Positions 8,753 to 16,022 of a stretch of DNA of 16,022 nucleotides are shown piece after piece. This DNA comes from Muribaculaceae bacterium (GTDB taxonomy: Bacteria; Bacteroidota; Bacteroidia; Bacteroidales; Muribaculaceae). The position numbers were made by a program, and so were the translations under genes. The DNA is taken from the NCBI GenBank assembly GCA_029051445.1, contig JAIDKP010000430.1, forward strand, positions 1-16,022. The letters run 5' to 3'. Position 1 is the first letter of the stretch, and every line of letters begins with the position of its first letter. Under the pieces are notes generated by a model, which ran no database searches, had not been told where the DNA came from, and worked only from the letters and a program-made list of their open reading frames with translations.

Positions 8753-8765
8753 TCAATACTATTGA
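8753..8765 (-). promoter_or_regulatory. Possible sufB promoter/operator: inverted repeat over a near-consensus -7
   Basis: A 13-bp inverted repeat (5-bp arms TCAAT/ATTGA, 3-bp spacer) lies in the 62-bp cvpA-sufB gap. On the minus strand it contains TAGTATTG (8761-8754), one mismatch from the Bacteroidota -7 TAnnTTTG, about 33 bp upstream of the sufB ATG. No clear -33 element is seen. An internal suf promoter with a dimeric-regulator site would look like this, but such short repeats also arise by chance. Confidence 0.25.
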
Positions 8766-8782
8766 TAACGTTCGACCTGCGA

Positions 8783-9331
8783 TCACGGTTCTGACGGCGT
8801 GTGCACATACTTGTCAAAAACGGCGGTCGCGACTCCGAATGTGCGTGGCGCAAGGTCAAGAACCGTCCTTGCGACACTGCCGCCGGCAAGCGTGGACTTG
8901 TCGATTACCGATCCTCCTTGTTTGAATGCCTGACACACATTCAGGATTATGCTCAACACAAGAAAGCCGACAAAGACACTGGTCACCATACCCATACAGC
9001 TGTCAACAAATCCGAGCGCGGCACCATGGACGACACCACGCACCATTCCCGCTAGAATCTGAACCGCGATATAGGCTCCTACAAAGAGCAGCGTGGAAGC
9101 CACAACGCCTGCCGCATGACTGACAACAGCCGCAGGAGCGTTATCGGTCATCGAATGAAAGAACTCCCAGTTACCGAGCCAATAAGCGAAATCGCCCGAC
9201 AGACAACGACATGCGGCTATGCCTGCGACCACACCCGCAACCACGCCGAGCTGACGGAGTATGCCTCTCCTATACCCGGCGACCGCGGTCGCGATAAAGA
9301 GTCCGATTATAACTACGTCGATTGTTGTCAT
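8783..9331 (-). CDS. CvpA family inner-membrane protein
   Basis: A 182-residue hydrophobic protein of the CvpA (colicin V production) family, whose biochemical role is not settled; members affect envelope integrity in other bacteria. Four membrane segments can be seen at about 3-20, 27-45, 68-96 and 105-133, with the family-typical positively charged loop YRRGILRQL (20-28) after the first helix. The C-terminal 45 residues are polar and probably cytoplasmic or periplasmic. I chose ATG 9331 (MTTIDVVIIG), which matches the family N-terminus and lies 4 bp after the lptD stop; the frame is open upstream to 9388, but that would overlap lptD and add a polar leader not found in the family. It is probably co-transcribed with lptD and the suf genes. 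Confidence 0.85.
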   Translation of the reverse strand: MTTIDVVIIGLFIATAVAGYRRGILRQLGVVAGVVAGIAACRCLSGDFAYWLGNWEFFHSMTDNAPAAVVSHAAGVVASTLLFVGAYIAVQILAGMVRGVVHGAALGFVDSCMGMVTSVFVGFLVLSIILNVCQAFKQGGSVIDKSTLAGGSVARTVLDLAPRTFGVATAVFDKYVHTPSEP

Positions 9332-9335
9332 TTGC

Positions 9336-12185
9336 CTAATACCATGTAACACCGTTGGTTGTCGACGACCGTTTGTCATATTTGACATCGGAGAGCAGCG
9401 ACGACTTCACCGCAATATGGAAATTGAAGCTCTTATATGGCCCGACAGGAATCACACTTGCCGACATGGTGAAACAATGCAGGTCACGCGATATATTGCA
9501 GCTCATGTATGCGAGCTTCTTTGCCTGGAAATTATAGCTCGACGAGAATCCTACCGTCCAGTTGGGAGTCGGACTAAGATTGCCCGACACACTCAGGTTC
9601 TGCGTAATCTTGCCGTTGTATTCCATTTTGTCGTAGTTAAACGACCCATAGCCGTAGTTGATCGAATAATTGAAGGTCAGGCTCCACGGGAACGGCCATG
9701 GAGAATATCCGTCGTTATCGACAGAGGCTTCTTCCTCCTGCCGCTCATTACGCCTGGAACGCTGATATCCTATATTTTCGTCGTAACCGACATCGTCTTC
9801 CGTGTCGTCCTTATCGTTGTTCTTATTTTTGTCATCTTTCCGCTTGAACGTATCGTTGTTGAACGTATAGCTGAAAGAGGTTCCGGTACTTGCCAGCTTA
9901 CCGATACCCTTTCCGGCCTTCCATCGCGGCACGTTGACTCTGACAGGAGTTCCGGCGGAGTTAAGCTGATAGGTGTATACATCCCACACCGCCGACAGGT
10001 TGAGATTGAAATTCTTTACAAGACGCAACAATATCGACGTGTTTATATTACTCCAGTTGAGCGAGTCAGCCGCAAAGTTGTAGCTTTGCATGATACTAAG
10101 ATTCTCAATGAGCGAAACTTTTTTCTCGCCTATACTGTCTTTGTCGCTCTTAACCTTCATTTCCAGGTTATTATTGAGCGCGACAGAGACTGTGCCCGAT
10201 TTGCCTTGTCCGGGCACACCATAGAGCGCGTTCTGGAACATGGAGTACTTCTGCTTATGCATCACACCATTCTGGTCCGGCATCTCATAGGTACCGTAAT
10301 AACCGTAGAAAGGCTTGCTGAAATCCGGAGCACCCGAAAACGTGACTGAAGGAGTCAGGACGTGACGTATCATCTTCACCTTGTCGCCGAGAAACGGCAA
10401 CGGCTGATAGAATCCATACAGCTTTGTATCGACCGATACCGATGCCTGGAAGTCATAGACGTTGTAGAAGCCATAGGTCGTGTCGGCCACCACTGCCGCG
10501 GCATTGGGATCCCATTGCCGGCGTATCTTGTTGGTGTACATGCGGTCGGTCAAGTTTACCGACGGAGTCACATTGACATAGTTCAGCATATTGAATGTGG
10601 CCGAGACAGGTATATAATGCTTCATAGCATTGCGCCAGTCCTTGATCAGGCTCTTTTTGAAGAAAACATCCTGTTTGGCAGTGAGAGAGTTCTGAAACTG
10701 TCCGGAATAAGACATTCTTATCTTCTCATACCATTTTTCATCACCGACCGCCCGCTTTCTTTTGAACGGATATACCTGGGACATCGTTACAGTAAAGTTA
10801 GGGAACGAGACAGTAAGGGTCGAGTCCTGCGTGCGCTGCGACAGATTGAGCGTCGACGATATAGACCACTTGCTCTGCGGAAAACGATAGGTCATGTTGA
10901 CCGATGAGCTTTTGGTGTTTTCTGTAAACGAGCTTGAATAGTAACTGTTGAGGGCATTGCGCGAGTAGCCGCTTGTCGTGAAATTGACCGATGCCGAAAG
11001 CGACATGTTGGGATTGGCTTTAGAGTCCTGGCTGTGGCTCCAGAGGACCTGAAAGTTGGTCATCTTGTTATAGTCAGGCAGCCCCTTGTCTCCTGTTATG
11101 GTTTTCAGGTAGTTGAATGAGAAATTACCCGAAAATTTATAGCGTTTGGAATAGGTGGACTGCCCTGAAAGCCCCCATGATCCTTTGGTGTACACCTCGC
11201 CTGTGATAGCCAGATCCACATTGTCGTTGATTGCAAAATAATAACCGCCGTCACTCAGATAAAAGCCACGGTTATAATCGTCTCCGAATGTCGGGAATAT
11301 AATGCCCGATGAATACTTGTCGGAAAAAGGGAAATAGCCGAACGGCACCGCCAGCGGCAGCGGCACACCAAGAAGCACCATATAGGCCGGGCCGGTGACA
11401 ATGTTGCTTTTAGGCTTCATCTTGGCCTTGGTAAGCTGAAAATAGAAGTGCGGGTGATCGTGATCATCGCAGGTCGTGTATTTGGCGTTTTGGATGTAGT
11501 AGTAATCATCATCCGTCTTCTTGGTCTGACCTCCTGTGAGATATCCCTCGCCCTGCTGCGTGATGACATTGTTGATATAACCTCGTTTTGTCTTGAAGTT
11601 ATAGCTCATGTCCTGAGTCTCATAGTCTGTACCTCCCTCACTGAATATAGGTTTTCCGGTCACTTCACCGACAGAATCGACCGCCCCCTGCGCATAGACA
11701 GTATTGTTTTTCATATCCATGCGTATCTCCGCCGCATCCAGTTTCAGCTCGCCATATGTCACCTGCCCCTTTCCATACATGTAGGATATATTCTGGCCGA
11801 CCATAATCATCGAGTCTGCACAATCCATATCCACCACATTGTCAAGATCGACTTTCTCAAACCTGAATCTTGAACCTGCCGGACGATTTCCCGGCCTTGC
11901 CGTCGGACGCGTAACAGCGGAATCAACCGGCACAGTATCAGTTGCGATCGTATCACCGAGACCTACAGCCTGACGCAGATCGGCAACCACCGAGTCGGCC
12001 AGGGCCTGAGTCTGAGCCTGAGTCGGCAACTCACGCACAGGCGGAAGAACCGCCTGCGCCATACCAGACAGCACAGCGCATATCAATACTGACAAAAAAA
12101 AGATATATCTATAGAATGGAAAACGTCCCAATTCTTTGTAAGCTTGTGTGGTGTAGAAAAAGTGAACGGCAATATCGACCGACAT
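9336..12185 (-). CDS. lptD: LptD-like outer-membrane LPS assembly protein (Bacteroidota type)
   Basis: LptD forms the outer-membrane beta-barrel that inserts LPS/LOS into the outer leaflet after transport through the Lpt bridge. From ATG 12185 the product has 949 residues. A signal peptide is visible: hydrophobic core at about 27-41 ending GMAQA (41-45), after an unusually long N-terminal region. A Pro/Thr/Ala-rich linker (about 46-105) leads to the OstA/LptD periplasmic jellyroll (about 110-260). The Bacteroidota-typical TTCDDHDHPHFYF (237-249) and the start of the barrel (PFGYFPF) follow. The rest is rich in alternating aromatic/polar strands and ends GVTWY, with an aromatic C-terminal residue as expected of a beta-signal. 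A very charged insert lies at about 780-825. The open frame reaches 12413, but upstream Mets fall before a -7 element and overlap murB; a TTG at 12131 is another possible start. Confidence 0.88.
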   Translation of the reverse strand: MSVDIAVHFFYTTQAYKELGRFPFYRYIFFLSVLICAVLSGMAQAVLPPVRELPTQAQTQALADSVVADLRQAVGLGDTIATDTVPVDSAVTRPTARPGNRPAGSRFRFEKVDLDNVVDMDCADSMIMVGQNISYMYGKGQVTYGELKLDAAEIRMDMKNNTVYAQGAVDSVGEVTGKPIFSEGGTDYETQDMSYNFKTKRGYINNVITQQGEGYLTGGQTKKTDDDYYYIQNAKYTTCDDHDHPHFYFQLTKAKMKPKSNIVTGPAYMVLLGVPLPLAVPFGYFPFSDKYSSGIIFPTFGDDYNRGFYLSDGGYYFAINDNVDLAITGEVYTKGSWGLSGQSTYSKRYKFSGNFSFNYLKTITGDKGLPDYNKMTNFQVLWSHSQDSKANPNMSLSASVNFTTSGYSRNALNSYYSSSFTENTKSSSVNMTYRFPQSKWSISSTLNLSQRTQDSTLTVSFPNFTVTMSQVYPFKRKRAVGDEKWYEKIRMSYSGQFQNSLTAKQDVFFKKSLIKDWRNAMKHYIPVSATFNMLNYVNVTPSVNLTDRMYTNKIRRQWDPNAAAVVADTTYGFYNVYDFQASVSVDTKLYGFYQPLPFLGDKVKMIRHVLTPSVTFSGAPDFSKPFYGYYGTYEMPDQNGVMHKQKYSMFQNALYGVPGQGKSGTVSVALNNNLEMKVKSDKDSIGEKKVSLIENLSIMQSYNFAADSLNWSNINTSILLRLVKNFNLNLSAVWDVYTYQLNSAGTPVRVNVPRWKAGKGIGKLASTGTSFSYTFNNDTFKRKDDKNKNNDKDDTEDDVGYDENIGYQRSRRNERQEEEASVDNDGYSPWPFPWSLTFNYSINYGYGSFNYDKMEYNGKITQNLSVSGNLSPTPNWTVGFSSSYNFQAKKLAYMSCNISRDLHCFTMSASVIPVGPYKSFNFHIAVKSSLLSDVKYDKRSSTTNGVTWY

Positions 12186-12202
12186 ATACCGGACACAGTC
12201 TG

Positions 12203-12210
12203 CAAAGATA
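12203..12210 (-). promoter_or_regulatory. Putative -7 element (TATCTTTG) of the lptD-cvpA-suf operon
   Basis: The minus strand reads TATCTTTG, a full match to TAnnTTTG and identical to the element before the gene ending at 18. It is 17 bp upstream of ATG 12185, so that start would have a leader of only about 12 nt; a TTG start at 12131 would have about 65 nt. No -33 TTTG is seen at normal spacing. Confidence 0.42.
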
Positions 12211-12281
12211 ATGGAAATAGCGAACATGTAAAAGTTAAAAAAATCACTGCCGCCCGTGCAATCCCATAAAATATAAATGAT

Positions 12282-12289
12282 TAACTTTG
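12282..12289 (+). promoter_or_regulatory. Putative -7 element (TAACTTTG) of murB-murA
   Basis: TAACTTTG matches TAnnTTTG exactly and lies 44 bp before the murB ATG. The expected -33 region (about 12255-12263) lacks a clear TTTG. This element and the divergent lptD element are about 72 bp apart, so the 148-bp gap 12186-12333 appears to hold two divergent promoters and nothing else I recognise. Confidence 0.5.
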
Positions 12290-12333
12290 CGCATGATAAA
12301 ACGGCGCCATAGGGCCTATTCAACCACAACGCC

Positions 12334-13371
12334 ATGATAAAGATAGAAGACAATGTTGACCTCCGCTCTCTCAATACATTCGGGCTGCAAGGCACAGCGC
12401 AGCGGCTGGTCACCTATACTGATCAGAAGGATCTCGACAGCCTGTTTGCACACGGCAAAAGCGAATGGCAGACCGGGCCTGTGACACACATAGGAGGCGG
12501 GAGCAACATTCTATTTATCGGCGACTACGACGGGACAATCCTGAAATCAGAGATAAGCCACCCTCCCGTTTTTACTGAAGAGAGTGAAAACACCGTCCTG
12601 GTCACAGCCGGCGCAGGCATGACAATGGACGACCTGTGCGCCGAGGTCGCATCCAGAGGACTGTGGGGCACCGAGAATTTGTCGGGAATACCCGGCCAGG
12701 TCGGAGCTGCCGCCGTACAGAATATCGGCGCATATGGTGTCGAGATCGCCGACCTGATAGAGCGAGTGAATCTCTTTGACACCAAGAAGGCGACACACAC
12801 CGAAATGACAGCCTCGGAATGTGGCTACGGCTACCGCACTTCGATTTTCAAACGCCAGCCGCTAAAAGGGCAATACATCGTCACCTCCGTCACACTCCGT
12901 CTGTCACGACTGCCGGTACCGCGCCTGTCCTACGGACATCTTGCGGTAAGAGTCAGTGCCTTTCCTGCGCCACAGGAGATCCGCCGCGAGGTGATTGCCA
13001 TGCGCGACAACAAACTTCCCGACTGGCGCAAGACCGGCAACGCCGGAAGTTATTTCAAAAACGTAGAGACTGACATGGCCGCCTACGACCGTATATGCTC
13101 TATGGTTCAGCCTGAAGAAGTGCCACATTACCCGGCAGGCGACGGACGCGTGAAAATACCCACGGCGTGGATGATCGAGAAATGCGGATGGAAAGGCAGG
13201 AGCGAAGGAGGAGCCGCCGTATGGCAGAAACAGCCGCTTGTTCTTGTCAACGCTACCGGAAATGCCTCATGGTCCGACATTGTCAAACTCGAGGAGAATA
13301 TAATCAGTTCGGTTCACAATAAATTCGGCATCACAATAGAACCCGAAGTTGAAAAAATCAGGAATATATGA
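12334..13371 (+). CDS. murB: UDP-N-acetylmuramate dehydrogenase (MurB)
   Basis: A cytoplasmic FAD enzyme that reduces UDP-GlcNAc-enolpyruvate (the MurA product) to UDP-MurNAc with NADPH, the second committed step of peptidoglycan synthesis. The 345-residue protein is a type I (E. coli-like) MurB. Visible parts are the FAD-binding GGGSNIL (54-60), the long FAD loop ENLSGIPGQVGAAAVQNIGAYG (split over 114-135), YGYRTSIF (165-172) with active-site Arg168, GNAGSYFKN (235-243) with the proton-donor Ser239, and IEPEVE (335-340) with the catalytic Glu at 338. The YGYR...SIFK segment marks the type I substrate-closing loop. The start ATG 12334 gives the normal family N-terminus (NTFGL motif at 14-18). 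It overlaps murA by ATGA, so the two steps are coupled in one transcript. Confidence 0.97.
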   Translation: MIKIEDNVDLRSLNTFGLQGTAQRLVTYTDQKDLDSLFAHGKSEWQTGPVTHIGGGSNILFIGDYDGTILKSEISHPPVFTEESENTVLVTAGAGMTMDDLCAEVASRGLWGTENLSGIPGQVGAAAVQNIGAYGVEIADLIERVNLFDTKKATHTEMTASECGYGYRTSIFKRQPLKGQYIVTSVTLRLSRLPVPRLSYGHLAVRVSAFPAPQEIRREVIAMRDNKLPDWRKTGNAGSYFKNVETDMAAYDRICSMVQPEEVPHYPAGDGRVKIPTAWMIEKCGWKGRSEGGAAVWQKQPLVLVNATGNASWSDIVKLEENIISSVHNKFGITIEPEVEKIRNI

Positions 13372-14678
13372 ATTCGTTTGTCATAGAGGGCGGACGCACG
13401 CTCTCAGGAACCATAACGCCGCTCGGCGCAAAAAACGAGGCGCTGCAAGTGATCAGCGCTGTGTTGCTCACAAGCCAGCCCGTCACGATATCAAATATTC
13501 CCGACATTCTTGATGTGCGCAATCTTATAGGCCTTCTCGAGGGAATGGGTGTCTCGATCCGACGAGATGCTCCTGATACCTATACTTTCTGTGCCGAGCA
13601 TCTCGACCAAGAGTTCATCGAAAGCCGTGAATTTGTAAAACGATGCGCCTCATTACGCGGATCCGTCCTGCTTGCCGGTCCACTTCTTGCACGAATCGGA
13701 GCCGTGAACTTCCCCCAGCCAGGCGGAGACAAAATAGGCCGGCGCAAGGTAGACACACATGTCAACGGCTTCATGAAGCTTGGAGCCACCGTAGATCCGC
13801 AACCCGCACTCGGCTCCACACGCCTTACCGCTCCCGACAACGGCCTACAGGGCTGCTACATGCTTCTTGAGGAAGCATCGGTGACCGGAACAGCCAACAT
13901 CATCATGGCCGCCACTCTTGCCAAAGGAGAGACAACAATCTACAATGCCGCATGCGAGCCATATATACAGCAACTATGCAGCATGCTCATCTCCATGGGC
14001 GCAACAATCGACGGAGTCGGAAGCAACCTGCTGCACATCAAAGGAGTGAAAGAGCTTCACGGCGCAAGCCACGTGGTTTTGCCCGACATGATCGAAGTAG
14101 GCAGCTTCATCGGACTTGCCGCAATAACCCGCAGCAGCCTGACGATAAAAAACGTCTCGATAAAAAACTTAGGTATAATCCCTGACGCTTTCCGGAAACT
14201 CGGTGTGACGATCGAGGAGCAGGGCGACGACCTGTTCATTCCGGCCAAAGAGTCATATGAGATTGAAACCGATTTCGATGGATCGATACCCACCATCGCC
14301 GACGCTCCCTGGCCGGGACTTACCCCTGACCTGCTCAGTGTGATTCTTGTAGTGGCCACACAATGCCGCGGTTGCGTGATCATACACCAGAAGATGTTTG
14401 AGAGCCGCCTCTTTTTTGTCGACCGCCTCATAGACATGGGAGCCCAGATAATACTGTGCGATCCTCATCGCGCCGTAGTCATAGGCACCGATCACAAGTA
14501 TCCTCTGCGCGCCAACAAAATGTCATCGCCCGACATACGCGCCGGAATCGCCCTGCTTCTTGCTGCCATGTCGGCCAAGGGAACCTCGGAGATCGGCAAC
14601 GTCAACCAGATCGACCGCGGATATGAGCGCATAGACCAGCGTCTTAACGCTATCGGAGCCAATATCGTCAGACTCTGA
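13368..14678 (+). CDS. murA: UDP-N-acetylglucosamine 1-carboxyvinyltransferase (MurA), Asp active-site form
   Basis: MurA transfers enolpyruvate from PEP to UDP-GlcNAc, the first committed step of peptidoglycan synthesis. The 436-residue protein has the two-lobed inverted alpha/beta barrel of EPSP-synthase-like enzymes. Conserved residues are visible: Lys22/Asn23 (GAKNEA), Arg97 (SLRGS), Arg126 and Asp129 (IGRRKVD), Asp321 (TPDLLS, equivalent to E. coli Asp305), Arg347 (FESRLFF) and Arg417 (IDRGYER). The catalytic loop reads PGGDKIGRR, so residue 121 is Asp (codon 13728-13730) where E. coli has Cys115. This Asp form is active in other bacteria and insensitive to fosfomycin. The start overlaps the murB stop by 4 bp. 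No strong hairpin terminator follows; palindromes and a T run lie at 14691-14724. Confidence 0.97.
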   Translation: MNSFVIEGGRTLSGTITPLGAKNEALQVISAVLLTSQPVTISNIPDILDVRNLIGLLEGMGVSIRRDAPDTYTFCAEHLDQEFIESREFVKRCASLRGSVLLAGPLLARIGAVNFPQPGGDKIGRRKVDTHVNGFMKLGATVDPQPALGSTRLTAPDNGLQGCYMLLEEASVTGTANIIMAATLAKGETTIYNAACEPYIQQLCSMLISMGATIDGVGSNLLHIKGVKELHGASHVVLPDMIEVGSFIGLAAITRSSLTIKNVSIKNLGIIPDAFRKLGVTIEEQGDDLFIPAKESYEIETDFDGSIPTIADAPWPGLTPDLLSVILVVATQCRGCVIIHQKMFESRLFFVDRLIDMGAQIILCDPHRAVVIGTDHKYPLRANKMSSPDIRAGIALLLAAMSAKGTSEIGNVNQIDRGYERIDQRLNAIGANIVRL

Positions 14679-14690
14679 CATGTTCTGTAG

Positions 14691-14711
14691 CATTTTATAA
14701 AATGTGATCAC
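14691..14711. repeat. Two abutting palindromes downstream of murA
   Basis: A perfect 14-bp palindrome CATTTTATAAAATG (14691-14704) shares its last base with an 8-bp palindrome GTGATCAC (14704-14711), 12 bp after the murA stop. A run of seven T follows at 14718-14724. It could be a weak AT-rich terminator, a transcription-factor site for topA, or chance. The rest of the 122-bp murA-topA gap is A/T-rich and also holds a small hairpin (arms 14746-14751 and 14756-14761). Confidence 0.35.
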
Positions 14712-14769
14712 TCGGGATTTTTTTAATAAATTAGCGCGCTGAAAAGAAAAATCAGTTTTTCACTCGCGT

Positions 14770-14777
14770 TATTCTTG
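14770..14777 (+). promoter_or_regulatory. Possible -7 element (TATTCTTG) of topA
   Basis: TATTCTTG has one mismatch to TAnnTTTG and ends 23 bp before the topA ATG, giving a leader of about 19 nt. No clear -33 TTTG is present; the nearest T-rich block (14756-14760) is too close. Read-through from murA is an alternative source of topA transcripts. Confidence 0.28.
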
Positions 14778-14800
14778 ATAGGATATCACCTGAACACAAA

Positions 14801-16022
14801 ATGATAGAAAACCTCGTCATAGTAGAGTCTCCGGCTAAGGCAAAGACAATCGAGAAGTTTCTTGGCAAGGACTTCAAGGTCATGTCGAGCTACGGCCACA
14901 TACGCGATCTTCGCAAGAAGAACTTTAGCATAGATGTCGATCACGACTTTCAGCCTGAATATGAAATACCTGCCGACAAGCGCCAGCTTGTCGCCGATCT
15001 GAAAAAAGCAGCAGCCGAGGCACACACCGTGTGGCTCGCATCTGATGAAGACCGCGAGGGAGAAGCCATAGCCTGGCATCTCGCCGAGGTGCTTGGCCTC
15101 GACCCCGCGACAACACGACGCATCGTTTTTCATGAGATAACCAAGGATGCCATACTCAATGCCATAGCCAACCCGCGCACGATCGACCTTCACCGGGTTG
15201 ACGCGCAGCAGGCACGCCGCGTGCTCGACCGTATTGTGGGATTTGAGCTTTCGCCCGTGCTCTGGCGCAAAATACGCCCGTCGCTTTCGGCCGGGCGCGT
15301 TCAGTCGGTAGCCGTAAGACTTATCTGCGAACGCGAGAAAGAGATCAAGGAGTTCACCCCCGAGCCTTATTTCCGTGTCACAGGTGAATTCAAGACTACA
15401 GACGGCGACAAGGTAAAGGCAGAGCTTAACAAACGTCTGAGCTCGGTCGATGAAGCACGCTCTTTGCTTAATGACTGCATCAGCGACAATTTCACAATAT
15501 CAGATATAAGTGTCAAGCCGACAAAAAAGACTCCGGCCGCACCATTCACGACATCGACCCTTCAGCAAGAGGCCGGACGCAAGCTCGGTTTCACCGTAGG
15601 GCAGACCATGAGCATCGCCCAGCGCCTTTATGAAAGCGGACTGATAACCTATATGCGTACTGACTCGCTGAACCTCTCACAACTCGCGCTGAATACGATC
15701 AAGAAAGAGATCACGGCCGAAATGGGAGAGCGGTATGTGAAAACACGCCAGTACCACACGTCTTCAAAAGGTGCGCAGGAAGCTCACGAGGCGATACGCC
15801 CTACTTATATTGACCGGCGGTCGATCGATGGCACGGTTCAGGAAAAAAGGCTGTATGATCTCATATGGAAGCGCACTGTCGCATCTCAGATGTCCGATGC
15901 AGAAATTGAGAAAACCACTGTAGACATACGTCCCGGCAAAAATGCGGGGGCATATTTTCAGGCATCGGGCGAAGTGATCAAATTTGACGGTTTTCTGAAA
16001 GTGTATCTTGAAGGGAATGATG
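14801..16022 (+). CDS. topA: DNA topoisomerase I, N-terminal 407 residues (cut by window end)
   Basis: A type IA topoisomerase that relaxes negative supercoils through a transient 5'-phosphotyrosyl break. The open frame runs from ATG 14801 off the window edge with no stop; only about half of a typical protein is present. The Toprim domain is complete: LVIVESPAKAKTIEKFLG (5-22, Glu9) and the metal-binding ASDEDREGEA (80-89, Asp82/Asp84/Glu86). The sequence RVDAQQARRVLDRIVGFELSP and SLSAGRVQSVAVRL mark the type IA core. The active-site Tyr284 lies in ITYMRTDS (282-289), equivalent to E. coli Tyr319, and GAQEAHEAIRPT follows. The C-terminal zinc-finger or repeat region lies beyond the window. 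The start gives the usual family N-terminus; no Shine-Dalgarno sequence is seen. Confidence 0.97.
   Translation, partial: MIENLVIVESPAKAKTIEKFLGKDFKVMSSYGHIRDLRKKNFSIDVDHDFQPEYEIPADKRQLVADLKKAAAEAHTVWLASDEDREGEAIAWHLAEVLGLDPATTRRIVFHEITKDAILNAIANPRTIDLHRVDAQQARRVLDRIVGFELSPVLWRKIRPSLSAGRVQSVAVRLICEREKEIKEFTPEPYFRVTGEFKTTDGDKVKAELNKRLSSVDEARSLLNDCISDNFTISDISVKPTKKTPAAPFTTSTLQQEAGRKLGFTVGQTMSIAQRLYESGLITYMRTDSLNLSQLALNTIKKEITAEMGERYVKTRQYHTSSKGAQEAHEAIRPTYIDRRSIDGTVQEKRLYDLIWKRTVASQMSDAEIEKTTVDIRPGKNAGAYFQASGEVIKFDGFLKVYLEGND

Noticed and set aside
9261..10349. A 362-codon plus-strand open frame opposite lptD
   Set aside because: It spans the lptD-cvpA junction in antisense and the product has shadow-frame composition with no family similarity I can see.
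9940..12060. Possible horizontal origin of lptD because of its lower similarity to proteobacterial LptD
   Set aside because: The motifs (TTCDDHDHPHFYF, aromatic C-terminus) are those of Bacteroidota LptD and base composition does not visibly differ from its neighbours.
1..16022. CRISPR array, insertion sequence, tRNA/rRNA or toxin-antitoxin locus
   Set aside because: I read both strands for direct repeats, transposase motifs, tRNA-like cloverleafs and small paired genes and saw none; the gaps are all short.

Overview
The window looks like core chromosome from a Bacteroidota bacterium, most likely order Bacteroidales. The evidence is the Bacteroidota-type -7 elements (TAnnTTTG) upstream of several starts, AT-rich leaders without clear Shine-Dalgarno sequences, a Bacteroidota-style LptD, a cvpA-sufBCDS cluster, and a MurA with Asp in place of the usual catalytic Cys. 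A Muribaculaceae-like member would fit the moderate GC content, but that is a guess. I see no mobile element, CRISPR array, tRNA, rRNA or prophage.

Layout. (1) 18-3008, minus strand: a 996-residue protein with two receiver-like regions followed by a PEP-synthase/PPDK-type ATP-grasp (PEP/pyruvate-binding) module. (2) 3221-3787, plus strand: efp (elongation factor P), transcribed away from gene 1 and ending at a very strong hairpin terminator (3814-3855) in the convergent gap with sufS. (3) 12185 down to 3876, minus strand: a tightly packed run lptD-cvpA-sufB-sufC-sufD-sufS. It joins an outer-membrane LPS assembly protein and a CvpA-family membrane protein to a complete SUF Fe-S scaffold plus its cysteine desulfurase; no sufE/sufU or sufA is present here. 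(4) 12334-14678, plus strand: murB and murA overlapping by ATGA, two consecutive reductive/transfer steps that make UDP-N-acetylmuramate for peptidoglycan. (5) 14801 to the window end, plus strand: the first 407 codons of topA (DNA topoisomerase I), cut by the window edge.

All genes are housekeeping or envelope genes, and every gap is under about 215 bp. I did not find a wholly new multi-gene system. The items most worth a second look are the receiver plus PPDK-N-like protein, whose second receiver keeps all signalling residues although no phosphohistidine domain is recognisable; the MurA Cys-to-Asp active site, predicting fosfomycin insensitivity; a highly charged insert in the LptD barrel; and a small inverted repeat overlapping a possible promoter just before sufB.
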